The notes: generated by a model from the letters alone, not told the origin. A DNA stretch of 64,000 nucleotides from JAHFRG01 sp041495205 (GCA_041495205.1 JBGQCF010000006.1:16477-80476), one strand, 5' to 3'; shown: positions 42,152 through 52,131, counted from the stretch's first letter. Made by a program: numbers and translations.

Positions 42152-44677
42152 TTACAACGTCCTTGCCACTTCGACGACTTCGTAAATCTCCAGCTGGTCG
42201 CCCACTTTGATGTCATCGTAATTCTTGATCGACAGGCCGCACTCAAAGCCGGCCTTGACTTCCCTTGCATCATCCTTGAAGCGCTTCAGCGAATCCAGCT
42301 CGCCGCTGTGTATTACCACGTGGTCGCGCAATACCCGCACCATGGAATTGCGCTTGACCATGCCTTCCAGAACATAGCAACCGGCCACCGCGCCTACCTT
42401 GGAAATGCGGAATACCTGGCGCACATCCACGAGGCCGAGAACGTTCTCCTTGCGCTCCGGCGCCAGCATGCCGGAGAGCGCCGCCTTGATTTCGTCCACC
42501 GCATCGTAAATAACGTTGTAGTAGCGCACATCCACGCCGGCCTTGCTGATGAGTTTGCGCGCGGTGCTGTCGGCGCGGGTGTTAAAGCCGATGACCACGG
42601 CCTTCGAAGCGAGCGCCAGGTTGATGTCGGATTCGGTAATGGCGCCGACCCCGCTGTGAATGACGTTGACCTTGACCTCTTCGGTGGAAAGTTTTTGCAG
42701 AGCGTGCGTCAGCGCTTCATACGAGCCCTGCACGTCGGCCTTGATGATCAGCGAAAGCGTTTTAGCTTCGCCTGCCGCCATCTGGTCAAACATGTTTTCG
42801 AGTTTAGCCGCCTGTTGTTTGGCGAATTTCACATCGCGGAACTTGCCTTGCCGGAACAGCGCGATTTCCCTTGCCTTGCGTTCATCGCCCAGCACCTGCG
42901 CCTGTTCGCCCGCCACAGGCACATCCGATAAACCCTGGATTTCCACTGGAATTGAAGGCCCGGCTTCTTGCACCACATGCCCCGCTTCATCGAACATGCC
43001 GCGCACCCGGCCGAATGCAGCTCCCGCCAGCAGCACATCACCACGTCTCAGAGTGCCCGACTGCACCAGGATGGTGGCAACCGGCCCGCGTCCTTTATCC
43101 AGCCGTGACTCGATTACCAGGCCCTTGGCGGGAGTATCCCGCGGAGCCTTGAGCTCCAGCACTTCGGCTTGCAGCAGCACTCTCTCCAGCAGCGCATCAA
43201 TGCCTTGCCCGGTCTTGGCGGAAACCTCGACAAACATGGTGTCCCCGCCCCAACCTTCCGGCACCACTTCCTGCGCCACCAGTTCCTGCTTGATGCGCTC
43301 GGGATTGGCTTCCGGCTTGTCTATCTTGCTCACCGCAACCACGATCGGCACCTTGGCCGCTTTGGCGTGATGCACCGCTTCGATGGTTTGCGGCATAACG
43401 CCGTCATCCGCCGCCACCACAAGAATCACGATATCGGTCGCTTTCGCGCCGCGCGCGCGCATCGCGGTAAACGCCTCATGGCCGGGCGTATCGAGGAAAG
43501 TAATCATGCCCCTTGGAGTTTCGACATGATACGCGCCGATATGCTGGGTAATCCCGCCGGCTTCGCCGATTGCCACCCGCGTGCGGCGGATGTGATCGAG
43601 CAATGAAGTCTTGCCGTGGTCCACATGCCCCATCACGGTAACCACAGGAGCACGCGGCAGCGAAGACACTTCCTTGAGTTGCTGTTCTTCACTTAAGAGT
43701 GATTCGGGGTCATCCAGCTTGGCGCGCTTGGCAACGTGCCCCATTTCTTCAACCACAATCATCGCCGTGTCCTGGTCCAGCACCTGGTTGATGGTTACCA
43801 TGGTGTCCATCTTCATCAGGATCTTGATGACTTCCGCCGCTTTCACCGACATTTTCTGCGCCAGCGCAGCGACGCTAATGGTTTCGGGCACCAGCACTTC
43901 GTGCACCGCCGCCTCAATGGGCATGGAGAACGCGTGCGGCTGCTGCGGCTGACCTTCCTGTTGCGGTTGCCTGGGTTTGGGCCCCTTGCGTTGGCGCCAG
44001 CCCTGTCCGCCGCTGAAATCACCCCTCGTCTTGATAGTACGTCTGCGGGCGGTTTCGTCCTGCCAGATGACCTTGGGCTGCTTCTTGGCTTTTTTCTGCG
44101 ACTTTGCCGCTTTCTCGGGAGTCACCGCCGGCTTGTGCAGAGTGCCTTCGGTTCCGGGCGGGAGCGGCTGAGCTCCCGTTGCAGGCTGCCCGGCTTTGGC
44201 CTCTTGCGGTTCATCGGTTTTGATTTCGGATTTCTTGCGTTTTTTCTCCTGCTTGTCGCGCAGTTCTTCACTTTGCCGCGCGATCAGCTCCGCTTGTTTT
44301 TTTGCTTCTTCCTCGCGCAGTGCAAGCTGTTCGGCACCCAGCACTGGAGCCGCGTGCCCTTCACCTTCCGCCGCGCCAGCTTCATCGCGTTTCACAAACA
44401 CGCGCTTTTTGCGCACCTCGATCTGAATGGTGCGCGCCTTGCCGGTGTTGTCGGATTTTTTGATCTCGGAAGTCTGCCTGCGGGTCAGCGTGATTTTCTT
44501 TTTCTGCTCCGCGCCATGCACGTGATGCAGATAGTCAAGCAACTGGGTCTTATCCTGCTCGCTGAGTAAGTCTTCAGCGAGCTTCTTGTTGACCCCGGCC
44601 GCCTGCAATTGCTCGATTAAGCGTGAAGGATCCACCTTCAGCTCTTGGGCAAATTGCTCTACGTTCATCTGTGCCAT
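42152..44677 (-). CDS. infB: Translation initiation factor IF-2
   Basis: IF-2 is the GTPase that places initiator tRNA on the ribosome. The 841-residue protein has the N-terminal IF2N fold (MAQMNVEQFAQELKVDPSRL), a charged lysine/glutamate-rich linker, and the G domain with VMGHVDHGKTSLLDHI, DTPGHEAFT and SKIDK. Domains II to IV then end with IYEVVEVARTL. Length and order match proteobacterial IF-2. It is preceded by nusA at 18 bases. Confidence 0.97.
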   Translation of the reverse strand: MAQMNVEQFAQELKVDPSRLIEQLQAAGVNKKLAEDLLSEQDKTQLLDYLHHVHGAEQKKKITLTRRQTSEIKKSDNTGKARTIQIEVRKKRVFVKRDEAGAAEGEGHAAPVLGAEQLALREEEAKKQAELIARQSEELRDKQEKKRKKSEIKTDEPQEAKAGQPATGAQPLPPGTEGTLHKPAVTPEKAAKSQKKAKKQPKVIWQDETARRRTIKTRGDFSGGQGWRQRKGPKPRQPQQEGQPQQPHAFSMPIEAAVHEVLVPETISVAALAQKMSVKAAEVIKILMKMDTMVTINQVLDQDTAMIVVEEMGHVAKRAKLDDPESLLSEEQQLKEVSSLPRAPVVTVMGHVDHGKTSLLDHIRRTRVAIGEAGGITQHIGAYHVETPRGMITFLDTPGHEAFTAMRARGAKATDIVILVVAADDGVMPQTIEAVHHAKAAKVPIVVAVSKIDKPEANPERIKQELVAQEVVPEGWGGDTMFVEVSAKTGQGIDALLERVLLQAEVLELKAPRDTPAKGLVIESRLDKGRGPVATILVQSGTLRRGDVLLAGAAFGRVRGMFDEAGHVVQEAGPSIPVEIQGLSDVPVAGEQAQVLGDERKAREIALFRQGKFRDVKFAKQQAAKLENMFDQMAAGEAKTLSLIIKADVQGSYEALTHALQKLSTEEVKVNVIHSGVGAITESDINLALASKAVVIGFNTRADSTARKLISKAGVDVRYYNVIYDAVDEIKAALSGMLAPERKENVLGLVDVRQVFRISKVGAVAGCYVLEGMVKRNSMVRVLRDHVVIHSGELDSLKRFKDDAREVKAGFECGLSIKNYDDIKVGDQLEIYEVVEVARTL

Positions 44678-44695
44678 GACGCTTCCTTGTCTACC

Positions 44696-46171
44696 TCAAA
44701 CCACAAACCACGGCGCACGCGCCGTCATGATGAGCTTACTGGCGCGCTCGGCATCCATTCCGGTCATCTCCAGCAAATCGTCAACCGCGAGATCCGCCAG
44801 CCCTTCCTTGGTAGTCACGCCTTTGGCGGCCAGCACCCGCGCAGTTTGGCTGTCCATGCCTTCAAGGGTCAACAGATCTTCGGCATCATGTTCGACCCGC
44901 TCTTCGCTGGCAATCGCCTCGTTAAGCAGCACATTGCGCGCGCGGCTCCTGAGCTCATTGACCGTTTCTTCGTCGAGAGCCTCGATTTCCAGCATTTCAT
45001 TGAGCGGCACATAGCCCACTTCTTCCAGGGTGTTGAATCCTTCCTGTACCAGAATATCCGCGACCTCTTCGTCTACATCCAGCCGCTCCATGAAGAGCTT
45101 CTTGACGTTAGCCGATTCTTCAGTGCTTTTTTTCTGGGACTCGGCAACAGTCATGATGTTAAGTGCCCAGCCAGTAAGCTCGGAGGCCAATCTCACGTTT
45201 TGCCCGTTGCGGCCTATCGCCTGCGCCAGCTTTTCCTCTTCTACCACGATATCCATGCTGTGCTTTTCTTCATCCACCACGATGCTGCTCACTTCCGCCG
45301 GCGCGAGCGCATTAATCACGAACTGCGCGCCATCAGGCGCCCACAGGATAATATCCACACGCTCGCCTGCAAGTTCGCCGGTCACCGCCTGCACCCTTGA
45401 TCCGCGCATGCCGACGCAGGTTCCGATCGGGTCTATACGCTGGTCATTGGCTTTCACCGCGATTTTCGCGCGCGAACCCGGGTCTCTCGCGGCGCATTTG
45501 ATTTCCAGCAGACCTTCCTCGATTTCAGGAACTTCGAGCTCGAACAGCTTCACCACAAATTCAGGAACGATGCGCGACAAAATGAGCTGCGGCCCGCGGC
45601 TGCTGCGGTCCACACGCATGAGATAGGCGCGCACACGATCGCCCACCCTCAAGTTCTCCTTGGGAATCATCTGGTCGCGCGGTAAAAGCGCTTCAACGCG
45701 GCCGGATTCTATCATCGCGTTGCCGCGCTCCATGCGCTTAATCACGCCGGTCACCAGTTGCTCCTTGCGCTGCAGGAAATCGTTCAAGATCTGCTCGCGC
45801 TCGGCATCGCGGATTTTCTGCAAAATTACCTGCTTCGCGGTTTGCGCGCCGATACGGCCGAATTCCACGGGCTCGAGCGGCTCTTCGATATACTCGCCAA
45901 GCTTGATTTCCGGATTGTGTATTTGCGCCTGCAGCAAAGTCATTTGGCGCGAAGGCGCTTCCAGCTCCTCGTCGGCCACAACCTGCCAGCGGCGGAAAGA
46001 CGTATATTCCCCGCTGTTGCGGTCCACCGCCACCCTTGCGTCGGCGTCATCGTGAAAACGCTTCTTGGTGGCGGAAGCCAGCGCCAATTCGAGCGCAGCA
46101 AAAACGACATCCTTGTCCACGCTTTTTTCGCGTGCCAGGGCATCTACCAGTAACAAAATCTCGCGACTCAT
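44696..46171 (-). CDS. nusA: Transcription termination/antitermination factor NusA
   Basis: NusA binds RNA polymerase and modulates pausing, termination and antitermination. The 491-residue protein has the N-terminal domain (MSREILLLVDALAREKSVDK), S1, two KH domains (IGTCVGMRGSRVQAVTGELA and AIGRNGQNVRLASELTGW), and two C-terminal helix-hairpin-helix repeats as in E. coli. It follows rimP by 13 bases. Confidence 0.96.
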   Translation of the reverse strand: MSREILLLVDALAREKSVDKDVVFAALELALASATKKRFHDDADARVAVDRNSGEYTSFRRWQVVADEELEAPSRQMTLLQAQIHNPEIKLGEYIEEPLEPVEFGRIGAQTAKQVILQKIRDAEREQILNDFLQRKEQLVTGVIKRMERGNAMIESGRVEALLPRDQMIPKENLRVGDRVRAYLMRVDRSSRGPQLILSRIVPEFVVKLFELEVPEIEEGLLEIKCAARDPGSRAKIAVKANDQRIDPIGTCVGMRGSRVQAVTGELAGERVDIILWAPDGAQFVINALAPAEVSSIVVDEEKHSMDIVVEEEKLAQAIGRNGQNVRLASELTGWALNIMTVAESQKKSTEESANVKKLFMERLDVDEEVADILVQEGFNTLEEVGYVPLNEMLEIEALDEETVNELRSRARNVLLNEAIASEERVEHDAEDLLTLEGMDSQTARVLAAKGVTTKEGLADLAVDDLLEMTGMDAERASKLIMTARAPWFVV

Positions 46172-46184
46172 AACATAATCTCCA

Positions 46185-46613
46185 TTACAAATTCGGGATG
46201 AGCCGGGCTTTTTCCAGGTTCGCCATGTCGAGGGACAGCATCTTGCCGTCCACTTCCAGTTGGAGCGAATCCTGTTGCATCCCGCGCAGCACCCCTACAA
46301 AATTCCTCTGCCCGTCAACCGGCAGCCGCATGCGGACCTGCGCTTTCTCTCCGGCAAAACGCACAAAATCGGCCTGCTTTTTCAGCACCCGGTCGAGGCC
46401 GGGGGAAGAAACCTCGAGCCTGTCGTAAGCGATGTTCTCCACCGCAAACAAGCGGATGAGGTGATTGCTGACCAGCGCGCAATCGCCCACGTTAATCCCG
46501 CCCGTCTTATCGATGAACACCCTGAGCAGCCTTCCGTGGTTGGACATCTCGAGGTCCGCCAACTCGTAGCCCAGGCCAATCACCGCAGTTTCAAGCACTT
46601 CGCGCAAATCCAT
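46185..46613 (-). CDS. rimP: Ribosome maturation factor RimP
   Basis: RimP assists 30S assembly. The 142-residue protein has GYELADLEMSNHGRLLRVFI, the family's LEVSSPGLDRVLK and a C-terminal SH3-like domain. ATG 46613 is used; the frame continues upstream but without family similarity. It is the first gene of the operon down to pnp. A terminator-like hairpin sits just upstream, so the operon may be regulated by attenuation. Confidence 0.94.
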   Translation of the reverse strand: MDLREVLETAVIGLGYELADLEMSNHGRLLRVFIDKTGGINVGDCALVSNHLIRLFAVENIAYDRLEVSSPGLDRVLKKQADFVRFAGEKAQVRMRLPVDGQRNFVGVLRGMQQDSLQLEVDGKMLSLDMANLEKARLIPNL

Positions 46614-46628
46614 AAGCGACACCACAAA

Positions 46629-46651
46629 CAAAAAATGGGCTGAAAGCCCAT
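46629..46651 (-). terminator. Terminator-like hairpin just upstream of rimP
   Basis: On the minus strand ATGGGCT-TTC-AGCCCAT is followed by TTTTTTG, a canonical intrinsic terminator 16 bases before the rimP ATG. It either ends an upstream leader transcript or works as an attenuator for the rimP-pnp operon. Confidence 0.6.
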
Positions 46652-46857
46652 CAAGCGCATCTTGCTTATCTAACTGAGCTATTGTAGCAAAAAATGTGAG
46701 CAAAATAAATAGGATAAAATGCCGGAAACAAAGCCTGGCGCGCCCATTCACGGGCTTTTAGGGACAAATAAACAAAGCTTGCCCCGGCTGCTTCGGCGCA
46801 AGAAAGGCAATTTTTCTTTAACTTTCAGACTGGTTTATGTTAAAAAAGCTTCCGAAC

Positions 46858-48576
46858 ATGGCAAAAATCCCAACCGAACTCCCCGTCGCCCCCAACTTCA
46901 TCCGCAACATCGTTGACCAGGACAATGCCGCCCGCAAATGGGGAGGACGGGTGGAGACGCGCTTTCCGCCGGAGCCTAACGGCTACCTGCACATCGGCCA
47001 CGCCAAGTCCATCTGCCTCAACTTTGGCCTGGCGCGCGATTATGGCGGCGAGTGCCACATGCGCTTTGACGACACCAACCCGACCAAGGAAGAGCAGGAA
47101 TACGTGGATTCCATCCTCGACTCGGTGCGCTGGCTGGGTTTCGACTGGGGCAAACATCTTTATTACGCGTCCGACTACTTCGGCAAGCTCTACGAGTTCG
47201 CCGAGCATTTCATCAAAACCGGCAAGGCCTACGTGGACAGCCTCACAGCCGATCAAATTCGCGAATATCGCGGAACATTGATCGAAGCCGGCAAAGAAAG
47301 TCCTTACCGCAACCGCCCGATCAAGGAAAATCTCGATTTATTCCGCCGCATGAAAGCCGGCGAATTCCCCGACGGCGCGCACGTGCTGCGGCTCAAGATT
47401 GACATGGCCTCGCCCAACATCAATATGCGCGATCCCGCGATTTACCGCATCCGCCACGCGGATCACCACCGCACCGGCGGCAAGTGGTGCATTTACCCGC
47501 TTTACGATTACACCCACTGCATTTCGGATGCGCTGGAAAATATCACCCACTCCATCTGCACACTGGAATTCGAAGACCACCGCCCGCTTTACGACTGGGT
47601 GCTGAACGAGCTGGCCAAAAACGGGCATCTCAAGCGGCCGCTGCCGCAGCAAATCGAATTCGCGCGATTGAACCTCACTTACACCGTGATGAGCAAGAGG
47701 AAACTCATTGAACTTGTCGAAGGCAAATATGTGGACGGCTGGGACGACCCGCGCATGAACACGCTGGTCGGCGTGCGCCGCCGCGGCTACACGCCGGAAT
47801 CCATCCGCCTGTTCTGCGAGCGCATCGGCGTTTCCAAAGCGGATTCCTGGATTGACATCAGCATGCTGGAAGAAGCGCTGCGCGACGATTTGAATGACCG
47901 CGCCGAGCGCCGCGCCGCCGTGCTGCGGCCGCTGAAACTCATCATCGACAATTATCCGGACGGCCAGTCGGAAGAGTGCGAAGCGCCGAACCATCCGCAA
48001 AAACCGGAGCTGGGGAAACGCAAAGTGCCGTTCTCCAAGGTGCTCTACATCGAGCACTACGACTTCATGGAGAATCCGCCGAAAGGTTATTTCCGTCTTT
48101 CGCCCGGCGCCGAAGTCAGGCTGCGTTACGCCTATCTGGTGAAATGCGTGAGCGCGGTGAAGAACTCAAAAGGCGAAATCGAGGAAATTCATTGCACTTA
48201 CGATCCGCTGACCCGAAGCGGCACAGCGGGAGCGGAAACGCGCAAAGTCAAAGGCAATATCCACTGGGTATCAGCCAATCATGCGTTTGAAGCCGAAGTG
48301 CGCTTGTACGACCGGCTGTTCGCTCACCCGCATCCCGACAGCGGGGGCAAGGATTACAAGGAATTCCTCAATTCCCATTCCGTCGAAGTGCTGAAATCCT
48401 GCAAACTCGAGCCGCTGCTTGCCGACACCAAACCCGGAACGCATTTTCAGTTCGAGCGCAACGGCTACTTCGTCGCCGACCGTGTGGATTCCAAGCCCGG
48501 CAAACCGGTCTTCAACCGCGCCGTCACGCTACGGGATACATGGGCCAAGCATGACCCTGCGCGCGCTGTACGTTGA
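46858..48576 (+). CDS. glnS: Glutaminyl-tRNA synthetase
   Basis: GlnRS charges tRNA-Gln. The 572-residue class I enzyme contains RFPPEPNGYLHIGHAKSICL with the HIGH motif, the KMSKS counterpart VMSKRKL, and the C-terminal anticodon-binding barrels. An ATG at 46837 would add seven residues; neither start has a clear ribosome site, and 46858 matches the usual N-terminus (PNFIRNIVDQD). The end overlaps the next gene by 26 bases in another frame. Presence of glnS indicates direct charging of Gln, common in beta- and gammaproteobacteria. Confidence 0.95.
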   Translation: MAKIPTELPVAPNFIRNIVDQDNAARKWGGRVETRFPPEPNGYLHIGHAKSICLNFGLARDYGGECHMRFDDTNPTKEEQEYVDSILDSVRWLGFDWGKHLYYASDYFGKLYEFAEHFIKTGKAYVDSLTADQIREYRGTLIEAGKESPYRNRPIKENLDLFRRMKAGEFPDGAHVLRLKIDMASPNINMRDPAIYRIRHADHHRTGGKWCIYPLYDYTHCISDALENITHSICTLEFEDHRPLYDWVLNELAKNGHLKRPLPQQIEFARLNLTYTVMSKRKLIELVEGKYVDGWDDPRMNTLVGVRRRGYTPESIRLFCERIGVSKADSWIDISMLEEALRDDLNDRAERRAAVLRPLKLIIDNYPDGQSEECEAPNHPQKPELGKRKVPFSKVLYIEHYDFMENPPKGYFRLSPGAEVRLRYAYLVKCVSAVKNSKGEIEEIHCTYDPLTRSGTAGAETRKVKGNIHWVSANHAFEAEVRLYDRLFAHPHPDSGGKDYKEFLNSHSVEVLKSCKLEPLLADTKPGTHFQFERNGYFVADRVDSKPGKPVFNRAVTLRDTWAKHDPARAVR

Positions 48577-49774
48577 TTTCAATTCCTACTTCGCTTCGGT
48601 GGAGCAAGAATTGCGTCCTGAGCTGCGAGGCCAACCCACGGCCGTGCTGCCAGTGATTGCCGATACCACCTGCTGTATCGCCGCCAGCTATGAGGCGAAA
48701 AAATTCGGCGTCAAGACCGGTACAGCTGTGCGTGAAGCGAAGCGGCTCTGCCCCGCAATTAACTTTGTCGAAGCACGTCCGGCAATTTACATCGAATACC
48801 ATCACAAGCTGGTGGAAGCGGTGGAATCCTGCACGCATGTCGAGACGGTGTGTTCGATAGATGAAATGGTGTGCGAGCTGACCGGCAGCCAGCAACAGCG
48901 CAGCCGCGCGCTTGAGCTTGCTAAAACCATCAAGCGCAAAATCTACGGCAACGTCGGGGAAACGCTGCGCTGTTCCATCGGCATTGCGCCCAACACTTTC
49001 CTCGCCAAAGTCGCTTGCGATATGCAAAAACCCGATGGCTGCGTGGTGATTGATGATGCCGATTTGCCGGATTGCCTGCACCGCCTGGAATTAAGGGATT
49101 TATGCGGCATCGGCAGGAATATGGAAAAACGGCTCAATGAACACAACATTGATTCGGTCAAGAAGCTGTGTTCCGCAAGCAAACGACAACTGCATATTGC
49201 ATGGGGCAGCATCGAAGGAGAAAGGATGCATGCAAGGCTGCGCGGCGAAGTCGTCCCCACCCTGCCCTCGCAACGCGGAAGCGTGGGGCACTCTCATGTG
49301 CTGCCGCCGGAGCTGCGCTCGCGCGATGCGGCGTACTCGGTGCTGCACAGGCTGACGCAGAAAGCGGCGATGCGCCTGCGCAGCTACAAACGCATCACCG
49401 GGGCGATGCACATCAAGGTCAAGCATATGAATAGCGAAAGCTGGGAAAACCAGGCGCGCTTCGACCCGACGCAGGATACTTTGCAGCTACTCAATGCACT
49501 CGCGATAATGTGGAAGAAATACCCCAAAGCCAAGGCGGTCCCGCTTGCGGTGGCTATCACTCTATTCGATTTGAACGAGCAAACCAACCAATCATGGTCT
49601 TTGTTCGACACCGGAAAATCCCATGACAAGCTGAACGTGATAATCGATTCGCTGAACCTGCGCTATGGCAAAAATACCGTTTATTTCGGCGGTGCGCACT
49701 TCGCACTCAACTCCGCTCCCATGCGAATAGCATTCAATCATATTCCCGACCCCGTGATTGAAGGAGACGAGTGA
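48551..49774 (+). CDS. Y-family DNA polymerase (DinB/UmuC-like)
   Basis: A 407-residue translesion polymerase. Palm motifs are LYVDFNSYFASVEQ near the start (first metal aspartate) and CSIDEM near residue 99 (Asp-Glu pair). LCGIGRNMEKRL is the thumb helix-hairpin-helix, and the little-finger domain follows. The C-terminus (HIPDPVIEGDE) has no clear clamp-binding motif. It starts inside the 3' end of glnS, overlapping by 26 bases, so expression is probably coupled. It could be DinB or a relative; no lexA box was identified. Confidence 0.85.
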   Translation: MTLRALYVDFNSYFASVEQELRPELRGQPTAVLPVIADTTCCIAASYEAKKFGVKTGTAVREAKRLCPAINFVEARPAIYIEYHHKLVEAVESCTHVETVCSIDEMVCELTGSQQQRSRALELAKTIKRKIYGNVGETLRCSIGIAPNTFLAKVACDMQKPDGCVVIDDADLPDCLHRLELRDLCGIGRNMEKRLNEHNIDSVKKLCSASKRQLHIAWGSIEGERMHARLRGEVVPTLPSQRGSVGHSHVLPPELRSRDAAYSVLHRLTQKAAMRLRSYKRITGAMHIKVKHMNSESWENQARFDPTQDTLQLLNALAIMWKKYPKAKAVPLAVAITLFDLNEQTNQSWSLFDTGKSHDKLNVIIDSLNLRYGKNTVYFGGAHFALNSAPMRIAFNHIPDPVIEGDE

Positions 49775-49789
49775 AGATGTGCACCGGTC

Positions 49790-50284
49790 ATGCATTGGAT
49801 TAGGCTGGCATCACTCGGTTTGACGATTCTGGCGCTGCTTGGCGGCTGCGCATCGTACAACGGTCGCGGGCTCAAGCCGGGCCTGTCCAGCGAAGACGAG
49901 GTGCAGCAGGCCATGGGCGTACCCGCCGCCGCGTGGGAAACACCCGATGGACCCGTCTGGGCTTATCCGCGCGGGCCTTTGGGAATGGCAACTTTCCTGG
50001 TCCGGTTTGATGCGGACGGCAAGCTCGTCTTAATTGAACAAGTGCTGGATGAAGAGCACTTCGCGCAAATCAGGGCTGACATGACTTGGGACGATGTGCT
50101 CCACGTGATTGGGCCTCCTTTTCAAATCCTGGCATTTCCCAACCTGAACGAAGTGTCCTGGGATTATCGCTTCCGGGACCTCTGGGGCTACTCCAGCATC
50201 TTTTCCGCGATCTTCGATGAAGCGGGCTTGGTAAAGAGAACCTTCAGGCAGCGGGAAAATGTGGGGGACGATCATACCCATTGA
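49790..50284 (+). CDS. Outer-membrane-type lipoprotein, BamE/SmpA-like fold
   Basis: A 164-residue lipoprotein: LGLTILALLGGC ends in the lipobox cysteine (about residue 22). The mature part has two BamE-like segments (GLKPGLSSEDEVQQAMGVPA and ADMTWDDVLHVIGPPFQI), each followed by strands. This is typical of small envelope lipoproteins with a duplicated BamE-like unit. It starts 16 bases after the polymerase gene. Specific role unknown. Confidence 0.72.
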   Translation: MHWIRLASLGLTILALLGGCASYNGRGLKPGLSSEDEVQQAMGVPAAAWETPDGPVWAYPRGPLGMATFLVRFDADGKLVLIEQVLDEEHFAQIRADMTWDDVLHVIGPPFQILAFPNLNEVSWDYRFRDLWGYSSIFSAIFDEAGLVKRTFRQRENVGDDHTH

Positions 50285-50327
50285 AGGCGCGGAGAGCCGC
50301 TAAATTCCCTTTCCTCCGGAGCCTGCC

Positions 50328-50575
50328 CTGAGTCCTTCGACCGTTCGCCCTGAGCCTGTCGAAGGGAACCTGTCAAAGGGAGCCTGTTTGAGCAAGCCTG
50401 TGGTGAGCCATGCCGAACCATCGAAGGAGTGAGGGGGAATAAAAAGTTCTTGGTCCGTTCGCCCTGAGCTTGTCGAAGGGCTAGGGTGGAGGCCATAAAA
50501 CCTGTTCCCTCTCCCCTCGAGGGAGAGGGTGGAGCCTGTCCTGAGCTTGTCGAAGGAGTGAGGGGGCAAACACGA
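50328..50575. repeat. Cluster of REP-like palindromic repeats
   Basis: About 380 bases between the lipoprotein and the ferritin-like gene hold no gene. Instead there are copies of GCCCTGAGCCTGTCGAAGGG (50349, 50461, 50540 region) and a CCCTCTCCC/GGGAGAGGG palindrome near 50510. The first type recurs at 56258; the second resembles the repeat inserted in guaA. Confidence 0.8.
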
Positions 50576-50665
50576 ACAAGATTTAAAGAAAATCACTACT
50601 CTAAGTGTTTCCAGAATATGCTAACCTTCAGACAATAATTTAACCCTTACTCTTTGGAGAAAATC

Positions 50666-51205
50666 ATGGCCAACAAACCTTTTCTCACCGACATCAAAAC
50701 CCTGCGCAAGCGCGCGCGCCAGCACATCGAGCGCGGCGCGGTCACTCCCGGCTACAAGGGAAACCGCGAAACCGTCATCAAGCTGCTCAACGAAGCGCTT
50801 GCCACGGAAATCGTCTGTGTGCTGCGCTATAGGCGCCACCACTTCATGGCCGCGGGAATCAACGCGACCAGTGTGGCCCAGGAATTTTTGCAGCACGCCA
50901 ACGAAGAACAGATGCACGCCGACCAGATTGCGCAGCGCATTGTGCAGCTTGGAGGCGAGCCGAATTTCTCGCCCGTAGGATTACTCACCCGCAGCCACGC
51001 GGAATATGTCGAGGGCGAAACGCTGATTGACATGATCAAGGAAGACCTGGTCGCCGAGCGGATCGCGATTGACAGTTACCGGGAAATGATTGCCTACGTC
51101 GGCAACGACGACCCCACCACCCGCCGCATGATGGAAGGTATTTTGGCGATGGAAGAAGAACACGCAGATGATTTGGTGAGCCTGCTGGAAGAGCTGGGTT
51201 CGTAG
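50666..51205 (+). CDS. Ferritin-like / bacterioferritin-like protein
   Basis: A 179-residue four-helix-bundle protein. Helix residues for a di-iron site are visible: EALATEIVCVLRYRRHHF, EEQMHADQIAQR, MIKEDLVAERIAIDSYREMI and MEEEHADDLVSLLEE (E..H pattern). It probably binds iron or protects DNA or proteins from peroxide, like bacterioferritin relatives. ATG 50666 is chosen because TTTGGAG lies seven bases upstream. Its last 213 bases reappear, about 90 percent identical, at 52132-52347. Confidence 0.85.
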   Translation: MANKPFLTDIKTLRKRARQHIERGAVTPGYKGNRETVIKLLNEALATEIVCVLRYRRHHFMAAGINATSVAQEFLQHANEEQMHADQIAQRIVQLGGEPNFSPVGLLTRSHAEYVEGETLIDMIKEDLVAERIAIDSYREMIAYVGNDDPTTRRMMEGILAMEEEHADDLVSLLEELGS

Positions 51206-51226
51206 TGAATGTGATTTTGAGTTTTA

Positions 51227-51703
51227 ATGAAACTTTATCTCCTGCAGCACGGCGACGCATTGCCTGAGGAAGTCAATCCCGAACGGCCTTTAAGTAAACT
51301 TGGCCGGGAAGATGTAAAACATTTGGCTGAATTCGTGGGGAAGAACGATATACGCGTCAAGCACGTGTATCACAGCGGAAAGACGCGGGCGCGCGAGACA
51401 GCCGACATAGTTGCCGCGAAGATGGCCGCGGGTGCAAAGATTGAAGCGACCACCGGCTTAAATCCAAACGATCCTGTTGAACCTTGGGCGAAACAAATCA
51501 ATAACTGGCAAGAAGATTCGCTGCTTGTTGGTCATATGCCATTTATGGAACGGATGACGGCGTATTTGCTGAGTGGCAATAGCAGCTCTCAGTTCGTCGC
51601 TTTCAAACCGGGCAGTATGCTTTGTCTGGAGCGAAATGAATCCGGCGATTGGGCGATTGCCTGGATGCTAAGGCCGGAGCTGCTAATAACAGCTATGGGA
51701 TAA
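51227..51703 (+). CDS. sixA: Phosphohistidine phosphatase SixA-like
   Basis: A 158-residue histidine-phosphatase-superfamily protein with active-site LYLLQHGDAL, HSGKTRARETADIV and SLLVGHMPFMERM. SixA removes phosphate from histidine, for example on HPt domains. The usual RHG is QHG here, a change also seen in other SixA-like proteins. It follows the ferritin-like gene after about 20 bases. In this window it lies between the ferritin gene and that gene's duplicated 3' end. Confidence 0.82.
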   Translation: MKLYLLQHGDALPEEVNPERPLSKLGREDVKHLAEFVGKNDIRVKHVYHSGKTRARETADIVAAKMAAGAKIEATTGLNPNDPVEPWAKQINNWQEDSLLVGHMPFMERMTAYLLSGNSSSQFVAFKPGSMLCLERNESGDWAIAWMLRPELLITAMG

Positions 51704-51826
51704 TGTGTAGTAGTTGTGATCCGCCAGGCAGTGTCCGAAGCCAATTTCCGGAAACGACCCAAAGCGGACGTTAAACGGGCGCACGCAGTGGGCGCATTGG
51801 GTTCCCTGGTTCGCGTTGAAAAACGG

Positions 51827-51958
51827 CTAGGCGGCTCCTTTTTTCGGGGCGTCCGCATTGACCCTCTTCGCGCTTTGCTTCCTCAGCTTCTTCGCTCGCT
51901 TGGCTACCCCCGCGAGGTGCTTCTTGGCTTTTTGCTTTTTTCGCCTGGTCTTCAGCAT
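51827..51958 (-). CDS. Small lysine/arginine-rich protein
   Basis: A 43-residue frame, MLKTRRKKQKAKKHLAGVAK and then RAKKLRKQSAKR, ending PKKGAA. Such short basic proteins occur in beta- and gammaproteobacteria, with unknown, perhaps nucleic-acid-binding, function. No close ribosome site is seen (GGAGG lies about 20 bases upstream), so confidence is moderate. Confidence 0.45.
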   Translation of the reverse strand: MLKTRRKKQKAKKHLAGVAKRAKKLRKQSAKRVNADAPKKGAA

Positions 51959-52131
51959 CTGAGAGTGATTCAATGGAGCCTCCGGTCGACGAGCTGTTGA
52001 ATTGCACGTTAGTTTGACCCGTTTTTGCGTTCTTGGCTAACCCATGTCGGTACAGAACACAATTAAAACACTACATCTTACTATAACCTGTTGCGAGCTT
52101 GACTCCCCGACTGAGGCTCGAACGTAGGGAT

